Shown one piece after another: positions 26,490-34,768 of a stretch of DNA of 64,000 nucleotides. Made by a program: the position numbers and the translations under genes. The number at the start of each line of letters is the position of its first letter. Position 1 is the first letter of the stretch. The stretch is from Candidatus Enterococcus huntleyi (lineage in GTDB: Bacteria; Bacillota; Bacilli; Lactobacillales; Enterococcaceae). The stretch is taken from assembly GCF_009933175.1 (NCBI RefSeq), contig NZ_MAEJ01000012.1, positions 1 through 64,000 of the forward strand, written 5' to 3'. Below the pieces are notes generated by a model. That model saw only the letters and a program-made list of their open reading frames with translations, had not been told where the DNA came from and searched no databases.

Positions 26490-27200
26490 ATGCGTAATGA
26501 AATGATGCATCGTCCAGTAGTCAAACAAGAACTAGTGGACTTTATGAGAAATGAACAAAAAAAACTACCAGGTGAATTAGGCAAGCTCGAAGAAGAAGCT
26601 CATGCAGACGGCGTCCCAGTGATTCCGCATGAGACCGTTGTATTTCTACAATTCTTTTTAGGCCAACTAAAACCAAAAAATATTTTAGAAATCGGCGCAG
26701 CGATTGGCTTTTCATCTAGTGTGATGGCTCAATATGTCGGCGATGAAGGACAAGTTACAACAATTGATCGCTTCGATGTGATGATTAGAAAAGCCAAGAA
26801 AAATTATGAGCGCTTAGGCCTAGAAGACAAAGTTACTTTACTAGAAGGCCAAGCAGCAGAAATTCTGCCAACCTTAACCGGACCATACGACTTTATCTTT
26901 ATGGACAGCGCAAAATCAAAATATATCGAATTTTTACCAGAATGCCTACGCCTTCTAAGAAAAGGCGGTGTCTTAATGGTGGATGACGTCTTCCAAGCTG
27001 GCACGATTCTCGATCCAATCGAAGAAATCCCGCGCAGTCAACGGACGATTCACCGCAAGCTCAATCAATTCTTGCAAACAGTCATGCAACACCCAGGGCT
27101 AACCTCAACACTATTACCTCTAGGCGATGGCGTTATCTTGATGACTAAAGAAGAAGAAAACATTCAGCTAGATGCACCAGATGGGAAAGAAGAAGTGTAA
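26490..27200 (+). CDS. SAM-dependent O-methyltransferase, TrmR/YrrM type
   Basis: A 236-residue methyltransferase of the class I fold. The SAM loop ILEIGAAIGFSSSVMAQ (about 68-84), TTIDRFDVM and FIFMDSAKSKYIEFLPE with the metal Asp match catechol-type O-methyltransferases. B. subtilis YrrM/TrmR, which methylates 5-hydroxyuridine in tRNA, is the likely relative. A GAGGGG site precedes the ATG. It stands alone between terminators. Confidence 0.85.
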   Translation: MRNEMMHRPVVKQELVDFMRNEQKKLPGELGKLEEEAHADGVPVIPHETVVFLQFFLGQLKPKNILEIGAAIGFSSSVMAQYVGDEGQVTTIDRFDVMIRKAKKNYERLGLEDKVTLLEGQAAEILPTLTGPYDFIFMDSAKSKYIEFLPECLRLLRKGGVLMVDDVFQAGTILDPIEEIPRSQRTIHRKLNQFLQTVMQHPGLTSTLLPLGDGVILMTKEEENIQLDAPDGKEEV

Positions 27201-27240
27201 GGGAATAAATTGTTATGAATGTGTAATTGAATAGGTACGA

Positions 27241-27284
27241 ATAAGAGATAAGCAAAGTGATCAAGCTTATCTCTTATTTATTTT
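27241..27284 (+). terminator. Terminator after the O-methyltransferase gene
   Basis: ATAAGAGATAAGC pairs with GCTTATCTCTTAT over an 11-base loop, with Ts following. Confidence 0.8.
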
Positions 27285-27380
27285 CCTTCTAGGCATTTCC
27301 CCATCACAAACTTCAATCTTTAAAAATAACGAATTCTATATTATACTCAAAGAGTCAAAAATTATTATTTGGGGAATGGG

Positions 27381-28127
27381 ATGAAGATGAAAAAAAGGTC
27401 GAATCAATTTAAAACAGTTGTCATGTTAGTCATGGCGGTGCTATTAGTGGGGTGTTCAGATAGTGCAAAAGATGGTTCAAAAAAGAATCCGGATGGGGAA
27501 AGTACGGAGGAAAAAATAATCAAGAAGCTGGAAGGCGATTGGCTAGCTGAAGAGTATGATGGGGAAATTCATACGATTGCCTATGAAAAAGGCATTCTTT
27601 CTTTCGATACGGCTGCCTTGGAGATTGAGGGAGCGAAGAAAAATAGTTTGTCGACACATGAAGTGAGTGAAGAACGTTCTCATTATAACTTCGAATTATC
27701 TAAGGACACAGTAACTGTCAAACGCTATTATGAAACGGAACAAGAATCAGGAAATCCTTCTGCGGGTGGAGCTCTCGCACCGATTAAGATGCGGCGACCG
27801 AAGCAAGTGACACAAGAAAATATTCTTGGAGAATGGCATTCGGTGGAAGAGGATTATCCAGTTTTTGTTCGAATAACAGAGACGGATACAAAAGATCAAC
27901 TAACATTGGAAGAGTCAGAAGATCCATCATTTATGTATAGTGACAAAACACTTCTCAAAAAAGAATCAAAATCAAAGGAATTTAGTTATTTGACTGAAGA
28001 GGGATCAGTGCGCTACACATTTTCTTATGGTAGCCATGACAACCTATACATTATCAGTTCAACGACTGATGAAGCAAGTGAAGGAACTGCCAGACCTTAT
28101 ATTTTAGAGGAAATTAACGAAGAGTAA
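27381..28127 (+). CDS. Hypothetical lipoprotein
   Basis: A 248-residue lipoprotein: basic start (MKMKKRSNQFK), hydrophobic segment and the lipobox LVGC, followed by a charged spacer and two repeated beta-rich halves, each starting with a glycine-tryptophan pair (EGDWLAEEYDGE and LGEWHSVEEDYP). The duplicated layout suggests two copies of one small domain. An in-frame ATG six bases later is also possible; GGGG lies upstream. Function unknown. Confidence 0.65.
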   Translation: MKMKKRSNQFKTVVMLVMAVLLVGCSDSAKDGSKKNPDGESTEEKIIKKLEGDWLAEEYDGEIHTIAYEKGILSFDTAALEIEGAKKNSLSTHEVSEERSHYNFELSKDTVTVKRYYETEQESGNPSAGGALAPIKMRRPKQVTQENILGEWHSVEEDYPVFVRITETDTKDQLTLEESEDPSFMYSDKTLLKKESKSKEFSYLTEEGSVRYTFSYGSHDNLYIISSTTDEASEGTARPYILEEINEE

Positions 28128-28170
28128 ATGTAGTGAAACCGATGTGTAAGTGCCATAAATAATCTATGGG

Positions 28171-28225
28171 AAGTCATGAATCAAAGAGAGCAATAAAGCT
28201 CATTACTTGATTCGTGACTTTTTTC
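28171..28225 (+). terminator. Terminator after the hypothetical lipoprotein gene
   Basis: AAGTCATGAATCAA pairs with TTGATTCGTGACTT, followed by a T run; an inner GAG...CTC helix extends the stem. Confidence 0.8.
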
Positions 28226-28429
28226 GTTAAAGAAAGTATAGCTATTGTGCGTGCTAGGAAGCATGGAGATACATAACACATCTGAAGGTAGATTTGAATT
28301 CAAAAATCTAGATTATCTGTTGAAAAAAAGCTAAAAGTATCGTTACTAAATTTTCTTATAAATTTTAAGAAAAACGAGGTTTTTATGTTTTTTGAGGAGT
28401 AATATATTGAAAGTCCAAAATTGTGGCTA

Positions 28430-28529
28430 AAAATATTAAGTATACCAAATTTTTTGGATAGCTCTTCTATTAAGTGTCAAAATTCTTCAAAAGGCAAATA
28501 GGGCAAAATATTAAGTATACCAAATTTTT
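28430..28529 (+). repeat. Pair of identical 25-bp direct repeats
   Basis: Bases 28430-28454 and 28505-28529 are identical: AAAATATTAAG followed by TATACCAAATTTTT. They are spaced 75 bp start to start, which is seven helical turns. They lie about 300 bp upstream of a lipoprotein gene. Confidence 0.75.
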
Positions 28530-28819
28530 CCTTATTAGGAGGATTTCCTGTTACTAGAAGTGGTAAGTAGCAATTTGATTAAAAGAATCAATAAGATAAC
28601 ACTAAATGGAAGACTGTAAAAATAATTTTCTGGAAACATCATGAAGCAATCTACACTATTTAATTTGTAAGGATAGCTAATCTAACTGAAGTGTAGATCT
28701 GTCGAAAATTTATAAGATTTCTTAAGAAATCTGTTACGAGTATTCTTTATTTGCTAATATTAGACGATGCTTTTTTAAGGATCGTTATTTATAAAAAACT
28801 AGATAAAGAAGGAATCATT

Positions 28820-29374
28820 ATGAAAAAGTTTTATCCGGTAATTTTGTTAACAGGAATTATTTTATTGGGAGCTTGTGGACCATCAGAAAAAGAAAGAGCA
28901 GTAGCGCCAAATTCGAATGTCCATGAATCAAGCCAAGCACAATCTTCTACCACTGAAGAAAGTCAATCGACTGCAGTATCTTCGACAAATGAACAAACTC
29001 AGCAGACAGTAAGCTCAACGAATCAGCAAGAAGCGACTTCTTCCACACAAGTAAGTGCAGACAGTGATAGCTGGTCCTCAATAGATGAAGCAATCGAGTT
29101 TTATGAAGCAGTCTACAAAAATCCTGAAAATGAGATTAGCAAAAATATTCTGTGGGATAATTACAATCGCAAATGTTGGAGTCTAATCGAGCAAGAAGGC
29201 AATACGATTGTGCTTCATTGGAGCAATATCGGTGGCGCAGGCGGTAGCTATGATAAATTTGTGAAGGATGGCGACACTACTCAACTGATTAAATACGATG
29301 GCAATGCTTCTTATCCGGATAGTCCTACCAAGACGTATACGATTCGAAACAGCGATAATTTAGTTGTGGAGTAG
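28820..29374 (+). CDS. Lipoprotein with Ser/Thr/Gln-rich stalk
   Basis: A 184-residue lipoprotein with signal peptide and lipobox LGAC (about 16-19), a long Ser/Thr/Gln-rich stalk (about 25-80), and a small C-terminal domain (about 85-184; includes WSLIEQEGNTIVLHWSNIGG). The stalk suggests exposure through the wall. The ATG at 28820 follows AAGGAA. Similar stalked lipoproteins are common in enterococci; function is unknown. Confidence 0.7.
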   Translation: MKKFYPVILLTGIILLGACGPSEKERAVAPNSNVHESSQAQSSTTEESQSTAVSSTNEQTQQTVSSTNQQEATSSTQVSADSDSWSSIDEAIEFYEAVYKNPENEISKNILWDNYNRKCWSLIEQEGNTIVLHWSNIGGAGGSYDKFVKDGDTTQLIKYDGNASYPDSPTKTYTIRNSDNLVVE

Positions 29375-29462
29375 AGTAGTAGAGTCGGGAGATAGAATGA
29401 GCAAACGTATGAATCAAAACTGGTAAAAATAATAAATGAAAAAGCAAGATCATAGTCAGTAA

Positions 29463-29993
29463 AAACCTATAGCAAAAATAAAAAGTGATTATATCGCATT
29501 TAGTTACTACTGTACCGGGTCAATTAGTCATAAAAACATTTCGAATGATGTTGCGCCTAATTACTACTTAAGGCATGGCGAGGTTGAGAATCCTTTTGTT
29601 CTAGAAAATAAGTGGGGACTTGGGATTGATTCACTCGGTTTTAGAGATATCATTAATAAGATTTATCAGAAGTATCATATCCCAATTTTTCCAGTTGAGA
29701 ATGGGATTGGTACACAAGAAAAATGGGATGGTAACAACCCTATTCAGGACGACTATCGCATTTTCTATCATGAGCAACATATCAAAGCGATGATGGATGC
29801 AATTGAAATTGATGGTTGTGAAGTACTAGGATACCTTGGCTGGGGCTTGATTGATCTACCCAGTTCAAAAGGCGATATGGAAAAGAGATATGGGATGGTC
29901 TACGTCAATCGTGGCAACCATGATTTACGAGATATGAAGCGAGTCCCTAAAAAAAGTTTTTTCTGGTTTAAAGAGTTTCTAAGAGATAGATGA
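29463..29993 (+). pseudogene. C-terminal fragment of a GH1 6-phospho-beta-glucosidase
   Basis: An open frame of 176 codons ending in TGA, preceded directly by an in-frame TAA and with no proper start. It encodes the last third of a family 1 glycosidase: YIAFSYYCTGS, the nucleophile strand IFPVENGIGTQE, DDYRIFYHEQHIKAM and the terminal YGMVYVNRGN...KKSFFWFKEF. The first ~300 residues, including the acid/base motif TFNEP, are missing. A shorter in-frame ATG at 29790 could only make a 67-residue tail. It is a decayed gene. Confidence 0.8.
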
Positions 29994-30012
29994 ATTAGAA
30001 AAATATAGAAAT

Positions 30013-30059
30013 AGACCCAGCTCCTTAGCTGTATCATTCTGAGGGACTGGGTCTGTTTT
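30013..30059. terminator. Terminator downstream of the GH1 fragment
   Basis: AGACCCAG pairs with CTGGGTCT; an inner imperfect helix and a T-rich tail follow. Confidence 0.7.
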
Positions 30060-30207
30060 GTATATCGCTGAGTCTAAAGAATGCACAAGCAAACTATATT
30101 ATAGAAGGAACTAGCGTTTAATTGAATATAGTCGTAAATGATAAGTGACTAGCAAGAGCTCAAACAGGTGGTAAATAAGAAAATGGCTTTTAGATAGTGA
30201 AAAAAAT

Positions 30208-30942
30208 TCAAGCTTCCAGTTGAAAAAATGTCTGAATGCTTCTCTTTGTAGATTTTTTGTAGCGCCTACTGATGGGGAGCTTTCTCTCCTCAGAATTATT
30301 TATCAAGATCTGAGCATTATGAAAATGATCTTCTATCAAGATATACGTGAATGTATAGCCTTTTATATGAGTTAAATTTACGACATAGGCAGAATGAATC
30401 TGAATAAAATGCGTAGTATCCAATTGATCGAGTATTGATTGGATCGTCATATTACTTTTTGAAATGCCAGCTTCGTGATAGATATAGGCAATCCGGCCTT
30501 TCTTTTCAAAGTATAAAATTTTATCGACATCTAGAACGTAATTGATTTTTTTGTAGCTAAAATGAAAATACTTCTTATCGAGAGCCAGATAATGTTGAGC
30601 CCTTTGCAAAACACTGGTTAAATTTTCTTCTGTGATTGGTTTGATTAGATAGTCAAATGTTCGCAGCTCAAATACAAGAGGCATATATTCTTTTGAAGAA
30701 GTTAAGAACACAATCAATGCATTTGGGGCGAGCATTCGAATTTTTTTGGCTATTTCAAGTGAGACGTTGCCATCTGATTCAAGTGTCACAATATAGAGCT
30801 CAAATAATTGGCTATTCTCATTGATATCACGTAGCAGTCGATTGCTGTCTGAATAGACAGAGTATTCGACTGCATGCTGTGCTAAGAGTTGTTCTAAGGC
30901 ACTCAAATCGGACAGGTTTTCTTCATACATCGCTATTTGCAT
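30208..30942 (-). CDS. Orphan LytTR response regulator without phospho-Asp
   Basis: A 244-residue protein: receiver domain (about 1-120) joined to a LytTR DNA-binding domain (about 130-240, with YFEKKGRIAYIYHEAG, FIQIHSAYVVNLTHIKGY and the terminal KLPISRRYKKS). In the receiver the strand that normally carries the phosphorylated Asp reads ELYIVTLESD, placing Thr53 at that position. The acidic pair E7/E8 and the LIKPI lysine remain. No sensor kinase is adjacent. It may act without phosphorylation. A gene for small membrane proteins lies divergently about 500 bp away. Confidence 0.85.
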   Translation of the reverse strand: MQIAMYEENLSDLSALEQLLAQHAVEYSVYSDSNRLLRDINENSQLFELYIVTLESDGNVSLEIAKKIRMLAPNALIVFLTSSKEYMPLVFELRTFDYLIKPITEENLTSVLQRAQHYLALDKKYFHFSYKKINYVLDVDKILYFEKKGRIAYIYHEAGISKSNMTIQSILDQLDTTHFIQIHSAYVVNLTHIKGYTFTYILIEDHFHNAQILINNSEERKLPISRRYKKSTKRSIQTFFQLEA

Positions 30943-31451
30943 ACATTACCTCCAAAAATTGGGTGACTAGAAATTTTTTCTAGTTATGTACAGCAGAACA
31001 CCAAAGTTTATGTAAGTAAATCTCAGGCTAGTATGAAGTTAATTGGTTGTTAATTTGTAGAGTTGGATTCTGTGTTTGTATAGCTCTAAATATTGTGCAT
31101 AGAAAAGACTATTTATTGAGCTGGATTATCGAGTATAGAGGGATAAATGCTACTTGCATTATGTGCTAGAAATGAATGAAAAGCAACTGAATAAATAGTT
31201 TTCCATTTCGAACGACCAATTAATACAGCTTGCTAGTTATTTGTGACAGGATAATTTTCAAATTGATGATTCATGCTATATTTTAGACAGAGATAATCGA
31301 CTAGAACATCAATCGTACAGTATTCTACAATGCCTATTATTGATTAGAAAATCCTTTTCTAAATGAATAAAAAATAAAAGGAACACTAATCAAGAATAAT
31401 TAACGGCAGGTGATATTCGTGAGTAAATGTAAGATTACAGGAGGATTTTAG
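30943..31451. other. Region between the LytTR gene and the small-protein cassette
   Basis: A/T-rich 509-bp spacer. It contains a perfect 7-bp-arm palindrome CTAGAAATTTTTTCTAG (30967-30983) just upstream of the LytTR gene and a pair of GTTAATT motifs 11 bp apart near 31040-31060. No gene is seen; promoters for both flanking units should lie here. Confidence 0.45.
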
Positions 31452-31532
31452 ATGAATAAGATGGAAAAATTATTGTTTGTAGATGGAGGCATGATAATGG
31501 AGAATAATTTTGGAGGAATTGTTGTATGCTAG
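31452..31532 (+). CDS. 26-residue peptide, coupled to a membrane-protein gene
   Basis: ATG at 31452 lies six bases after a strong AGGAGG. The peptide reads MNKMEKLLFVDGGMIMENNF and then GGIVVC before TAG. Its last seven bases overlap the start of the next gene. It could be a leader that couples translation of the downstream membrane protein, or a secreted signal: it has a DGG resembling a double-glycine processing site and a C-terminal cysteine. Neither is proved by sequence. Confidence 0.4.
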   Translation: MNKMEKLLFVDGGMIMENNFGGIVVC

Positions 31533-31744
31533 GAGTAACTTATGACGCAGTACTCATGGGATTTCCATTTTTAGTTTATAAATTTATAGGTCTTGATAGA
31601 AAAAAGTGGGTATCATGGACTAAAAAGAAACGATTCCTTTTTCTTTTCAGCTGGTTAGTCGTCTCCTCCGTACTAGTCTATGCCGATCTTTCTATCTTTG
31701 TTTTGGCCTCAATAATACTTTTTTTAATTGAAATATATCTGTAA
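31526..31744 (+). CDS. 72-residue membrane protein
   Basis: Small protein with a hydrophobic start (about 4-20), a basic loop (GLDRKKWVSWTKKKR) and a second hydrophobic half (about 37-71) that may form two helices. GGAGG lies nine bases before the ATG. It overlaps the 26-residue peptide gene. No family is recognised. Followed by two more membrane-associated genes on the same strand, forming a small cassette. Confidence 0.55.
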   Translation: MLGVTYDAVLMGFPFLVYKFIGLDRKKWVSWTKKKRFLFLFSWLVVSSVLVYADLSIFVLASIILFLIEIYL

Positions 31745-31874
31745 TTTTTTAAAATTAAAAATTAGATTTGTAAATAAGATTAAGCTAAAATCATTTGTGG
31801 AATCTGAAAATAGTTAAGCGTATATGCGAATAAACTACAGATAAATTAGATCTAAAAAGTAGGGGAGTAAGAAG

Positions 31875-32162
31875 ATGAAAAAGGTAATTTATTATTTTTT
31901 GGGAGCTTGTATCTGTGCGATTCCTATCGTTCTTCAAGTCTATCAAGATAGAGTACCTGCAGAGAAGCAGATTGATATTTCTCCTTTCTGTATAGCAGTG
32001 CTAATAATGACTAAGCTATCATCGGTTAATCCAAAGGATAAGAACAAACTAATTCTTCCAATAGGTGTGGGCGTCGGCTATACACTGAATTTTTCAAATA
32101 AATGGATTTTTTATCCCCTTTTAATTTTGGCAATAGTTCTAATTGCTAAATATTTTATTTAG
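31875..32162 (+). CDS. 95-residue membrane protein
   Basis: Three hydrophobic segments (about 3-20, 34-50, 72-94) separated by short charged loops (YQDRVPAEKQ; VNPKDKNK). The ATG follows a GGGGAG stretch. No recognised family. The spacing from its neighbours (130 and 104 bases) leaves open separate promoters. Confidence 0.5.
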   Translation: MKKVIYYFLGACICAIPIVLQVYQDRVPAEKQIDISPFCIAVLIMTKLSSVNPKDKNKLILPIGVGVGYTLNFSNKWIFYPLLILAIVLIAKYFI

Positions 32163-32265
32163 TATCTATAGGATATTATTAATACTATCACCAGTGATTG
32201 TGAACTAGTAGGCAGCCTAGTCACATATGATAAAACTATAAAAAAGTAGAGAGGATCATCGAGTT

Positions 32266-32730
32266 ATGAAAAAGAAAGTTAAAGCTATTGGTATCACGTT
32301 TATTGTTTTATTGTGTCTAGCAGCAATTAGTTATACGGTATTATTTTTCCATTTTAGAAGTCAATTCGAACCCTATATAAAAGAATTTACGACATTAGAA
32401 GAGAATCGTTCGTACTATTATAATGATTCAGATAATGGCTTTTTACTGAATGTGAAATATCCTGGTTATGGAACGTTAACTGGCAATTTGGCTGTTCAAA
32501 CATCGGATAGTCAATATGCATTAATTATTTGGCCAAAAGTGAATAATAAGATAGAAACAGGATTCCAAACGGCGATAATCAATCCACAAAAAAAACAAGA
32601 TCAATACTTAACAGTAAAGAATGGTCAGATAGATTTGGAAAAGACAAGCTATTCGAAAAAAGAACAAGAGATGATTCTATCTTTGGAAAAAGAAGCTAAG
32701 AAGATCTGGGGAGCAGACGTGCTGGGATAG
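32266..32730 (+). CDS. Membrane-anchored hypothetical protein
   Basis: A 154-residue protein with one N-terminal membrane anchor (about 7-28) and an extracytoplasmic domain of about 120 residues (DNGFLLNVKYPGYGTLTGNL, then YALIIWPKVNNK). No lipobox is present. The ATG follows AGAGGA. It ends the small-protein cassette before the tRNA gene on the other strand. Function unknown. Confidence 0.55.
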   Translation: MKKKVKAIGITFIVLLCLAAISYTVLFFHFRSQFEPYIKEFTTLEENRSYYYNDSDNGFLLNVKYPGYGTLTGNLAVQTSDSQYALIIWPKVNNKIETGFQTAIINPQKKQDQYLTVKNGQIDLEKTSYSKKEQEMILSLEKEAKKIWGADVLG

Positions 32731-32775
32731 AGATAAAATTATTCCTCATAATTACCAAAATTTGGCACAAAACAC

Positions 32776-32812
32776 ATAAAAACCCTTGAGAACACAGTTC
32801 TCAAGGGTTTAA
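32776..32812 (-). terminator. Terminator of tRNA-Arg
   Basis: AAACCCTTGAGAAC pairs with GTTCTCAAGGGTTT across a three-base loop, with a T run on the minus strand after it. Confidence 0.85.
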
Positions 32813-32815
32813 ATA

Positions 32816-32889
32816 TGTGCCAGGAGGGATTCGAACCCCCGACCGCTCGCTTAGAAGGCGAGTGCTCTATCCAGCTGAGCTACTAGCAC
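32816..32889 (-). tRNA. tRNA-Arg (anticodon TCT)
   Basis: The minus strand folds as a complete cloverleaf: acceptor GTGCTAG/CTGGCAC, D-arm with AGCTCAGCTGGATAGAGC, anticodon stem CTCGC/GCGAG around loop CTTCTAA with anticodon TCT, and T-arm with GTTCGAATC. CCA is not encoded. A terminator follows at once. Confidence 0.95.
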
Positions 32890-33225
32890 GTAGTTTACTG
32901 AAGTGATTTAGTTACAGATGTTCTAAATCAGCAACATATTGAATTTTAGCAGATTAACCGTAGATATTCAAGAAGAATTTGAAATAAATTGTTATTTTCA
33001 CAGAAAATATTTTGTTTGTCGAAATAGTAATAAATCAGACTATATCTAAAGTCTTACTAATAATAACAGTCTCAATCAAATAAAAGTATTTGTTTTTATT
33101 CTAAGGATGGAAATGATCAGCGTGAGAAGTGCCAATTTATTATACAGTGAAGAGGAATTTGGGTGGTATTCCTATAAATAGTGGTGATTATTAGAACGCG
33201 TATCGCAATAAAATCAAATCCTTAA

Positions 33226-33393
33226 ATGAGATTAACGGGTATTTTCCGGGGACTCATTTTATTATTATTAACAGTCGTCTTGGCTCTGGTGGAAAAGTGA
33301 TCAGAGCAATATGATACTGTGGCTGATGTGCTACACATGTTGAAGCTGTCTGACAATTCGCGGCTAATCGAGAGAGTAATGATGACGTCTTGA
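33226..33393 (+). pseudogene. Small membrane-protein frame with an in-frame TGA
   Basis: From ATG 33226 the frame encodes a signal-like hydrophobic stretch (MRLTGIFRGLILLLLTVVLA then LVEK) and hits TGA at 33298-33300. It continues in the same frame with coherent sequence (SEQYDTVADVLHMLKLSDNS) to TGA at 33391. No ribosome site precedes the ATG. Most likely a short decayed gene with a Trp-to-stop change. Confidence 0.35.
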
Positions 33394-33433
33394 AAATGAA
33401 TATCTGAAAACTTTCAGTTAAGCCAAGTTTTTG

Positions 33434-33578
33434 TTGACTCAGTAGCATTTATTTGATAAGATATGAATGTTGTAATTGTGGTCTCCACAGCTACAACCGC
33501 ACAGAACAAGTTAATAAGAACAGTCATGTCACTTGGGATGGCGAGTCTAAGTATAAAAATAAGGAGGTGCTGTATAGC
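33434..33578 (+). promoter_or_regulatory. Promoter and leader of the rplU-prp-rpmA operon
   Basis: TTGACT (33434-33439) with a TAAGAT-like -10 at 17 bp spacing starts a leader of about 110 bases before rplU. L21 leaders that fold as autoregulatory RNA are known in Firmicutes; here short complementary segments (GTGGT/ACAGC..., GCGAGTC) are visible but a consensus fold could not be confirmed by eye. Confidence 0.4.
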
Positions 33579-33887
33579 ATGTACGCAATTATCAAAACTG
33601 GTGGGAAACAAATCAAAGTTGAGGTCGGCCAAACAATCTATATTGAAAAATTAGATGTTGAAGCTGGTGAAAAAGTTGTCTTTGACGAAGTAATTTTAGT
33701 CGGTGGTGAATCTACGAAAGTAGGCGCTCCAACTGTAGCTGGAGCTTCTGTTGAAGGAACTGTTGAAAAACACGGCAAACAAAAGAAAGTCGTGACTTTC
33801 AAATACAAACCTAAAAAACATTCTCATCGTAAACAAGGTCACCGTCAACCATATACAAAAGTTGTCATTGAAGCAATCAACGCTTAA
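33579..33887 (+). CDS. rplU: 50S ribosomal protein L21
   Basis: A 102-residue protein with the L21 signature: [18 protein letters not shown] at the start and [20 protein letters not shown] at the C-terminus. AAGGAGG lies upstream of the ATG at 33579; a longer in-frame extension is not conserved. First gene of the standard rplU-prp-rpmA operon. Confidence 0.98.
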   Translation: MYAIIKTGGKQIKVEVGQTIYIEKLDVEAGEKVVFDEVILVGGESTKVGAPTVAGASVEGTVEKHGKQKKVVTFKYKPKKHSHRKQGHRQPYTKVVIEAINA

Positions 33888-33909
33888 TTAGCGAAAGAAG
33901 GCCTTTATA

Positions 33910-34254
33910 ATGATTAAAGGGACATTTAAACGAAATGACTCCGGTCAGATTGTTTCATTTACCCTAACTGGGCATGCTGAAGCTGGACCTTATGGTAGTG
34001 ATATTGTCTGTGCAGGTGTTTCTGCATTAGCAATTAGCGCCATTAACGGAATCGATGCGTTAGCAGGTTTTGAACCAATTGTTGATATGAATGAAACAGA
34101 GGGTGGCTATTTATACGCCGAGGTTGTTTCAGGAATGACGCAGGAACAAAATAACATTGCCCAAATTCTACTGGAAAATCTTTTATTAGGTTTACAATCC
34201 ATAGAAACTGAGAATGCAAACTATATTCAGATTGATACAAACACTCAAAACTAG
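33910..34254 (+). CDS. prp: Ribosomal-processing cysteine protease Prp
   Basis: A 114-residue protease that trims the N-terminal extension of L27. The catalytic pair is visible: His22 in LTGHAEAGPYGSD and Cys34 in IVCAGVSAL. It sits between rplU and rpmA as in other Firmicutes with an extended L27. Cytosolic and essential in S. aureus. Confidence 0.95.
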   Translation: MIKGTFKRNDSGQIVSFTLTGHAEAGPYGSDIVCAGVSALAISAINGIDALAGFEPIVDMNETEGGYLYAEVVSGMTQEQNNIAQILLENLLLGLQSIETENANYIQIDTNTQN

Positions 34255-34266
34255 GAGGTGCAGACT

Positions 34267-34560
34267 ATGTTATTAAATATGAATTTACAATTATTCGCCC
34301 ATAAAAAAGGTGGAGGTTCTACTTCCAACGGACGTGATTCAGAGTCTAAACGTCTAGGTGCTAAACGCGCTGACGGACAAACTGTTTCAGGTGGTTCAAT
34401 TCTTTACCGCCAACGTGGAACAAAAATTTACCCAGGTGTGAACGTGGGTATCGGTGGCGATGACACTTTATTCGCTAAAGTTGATGGTGTGGTACGTTTC
34501 GAACGTAAAGGCCGCGACAAAAAGCAAGTGTCTGTTTACCCAGTAGCTCAAGAAGCTTAA
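34267..34560 (+). CDS. rpmA: 50S ribosomal protein L27 with Prp-cleaved leader
   Basis: A 97-residue L27 carrying the Firmicute N-terminal extension ending NLQLF before AHKKGGGST. Prp cuts after the Phe, exposing the mature N-terminus that reaches the peptidyl-transferase centre. The ATG at 34267 follows AGGAGG by eight bases. The last 18 bases of the gene (34543-34560) are repeated at 35979-35996, marking it as an integration site. Confidence 0.97.
   Translation: MLLNMNLQLFAHKKGGGSTSNGRDSESKRLGAKRADGQTVSGGSILYRQRGTKIYPGVNVGIGGDDTLFAKVDGVVRFERKGRDKKQVSVYPVAQEA
34543..34560 (+). other. attL-like site at the 3' end of rpmA
   Basis: GTAGCTCAAGAAGCTTAA, the last codons of rpmA, is repeated exactly at 35979-35996. 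The repeats bracket an integrase remnant and small genes, so they look like attL and attR of an integrated element that preserved the rpmA reading frame. Confidence 0.75.
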
Positions 34561-34569
34561 TTATTAATT

Positions 34570-34606
34570 GCTCTATCCCTTGTCTCATAAGGGGTAGGGC
34601 TTTTTT
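34570..34606 (+). terminator. Terminator after rpmA
   Basis: GCTCTATCCCTT pairs with AAGGGGTAGGGC, followed by six Ts. Confidence 0.8.
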
Positions 34607-34651
34607 GTTTTTGGTAAACAAACACTTGAATGCCATATTGAATGCCATTAG

Positions 34652-34768
34652 TTAGAAATTAGCAAATTTTGCGAGTTTTTCAGCTGTGGCATTCTTTTGT
34701 TTTCTGCTTAAGTGCGTATAGATTGAATTAGTTATCTCTAAACTAGCATGGCCAAGTCTTTCTTGTGG
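34652..34768 (-). pseudogene. C-terminal remnant of a tyrosine integrase
   Basis: The minus strand encodes QERLGHASLEITNSIYTHLS followed by RKQKNATAEKLAKFANF and TAA. This is the terminal part of phage/ICE-type tyrosine recombinases, with the conserved His of LGHAS and the catalytic Tyr of IYTHLS. Homology ends abruptly near 34768, so the rest of the integrase (~340 residues) has been deleted. Confidence 0.8.

Larger units (their letters stand above)
28128..28819. other. Gene-free A/T-rich region with a 25-bp direct repeat
   Basis: Contains the terminator of the upstream lipoprotein gene (28171-28225), two identical 25-bp repeats (28430-28454, 28505-28529), and otherwise A/T-rich sequence. 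No credible gene is visible. Confidence 0.5.
32890..33578. other. Spacer upstream of rplU
   Basis: Nearly 690 bp. It contains a nonsense-interrupted small frame (33226-33393), a promoter (33434 onward) and the leader of rplU. The rest is A/T-rich with no gene. Confidence 0.5.

Noticed and set aside
33298-33300. Selenocysteine TGA
   Set aside because: No selenocysteine insertion element or conserved redox context is seen; a nonsense change in a decayed small gene is simpler.
33254-33448. Minus-strand 64-codon frame upstream of rplU
   Set aside because: No ribosome site, and it lies over the rplU promoter and the remnant on the other strand.
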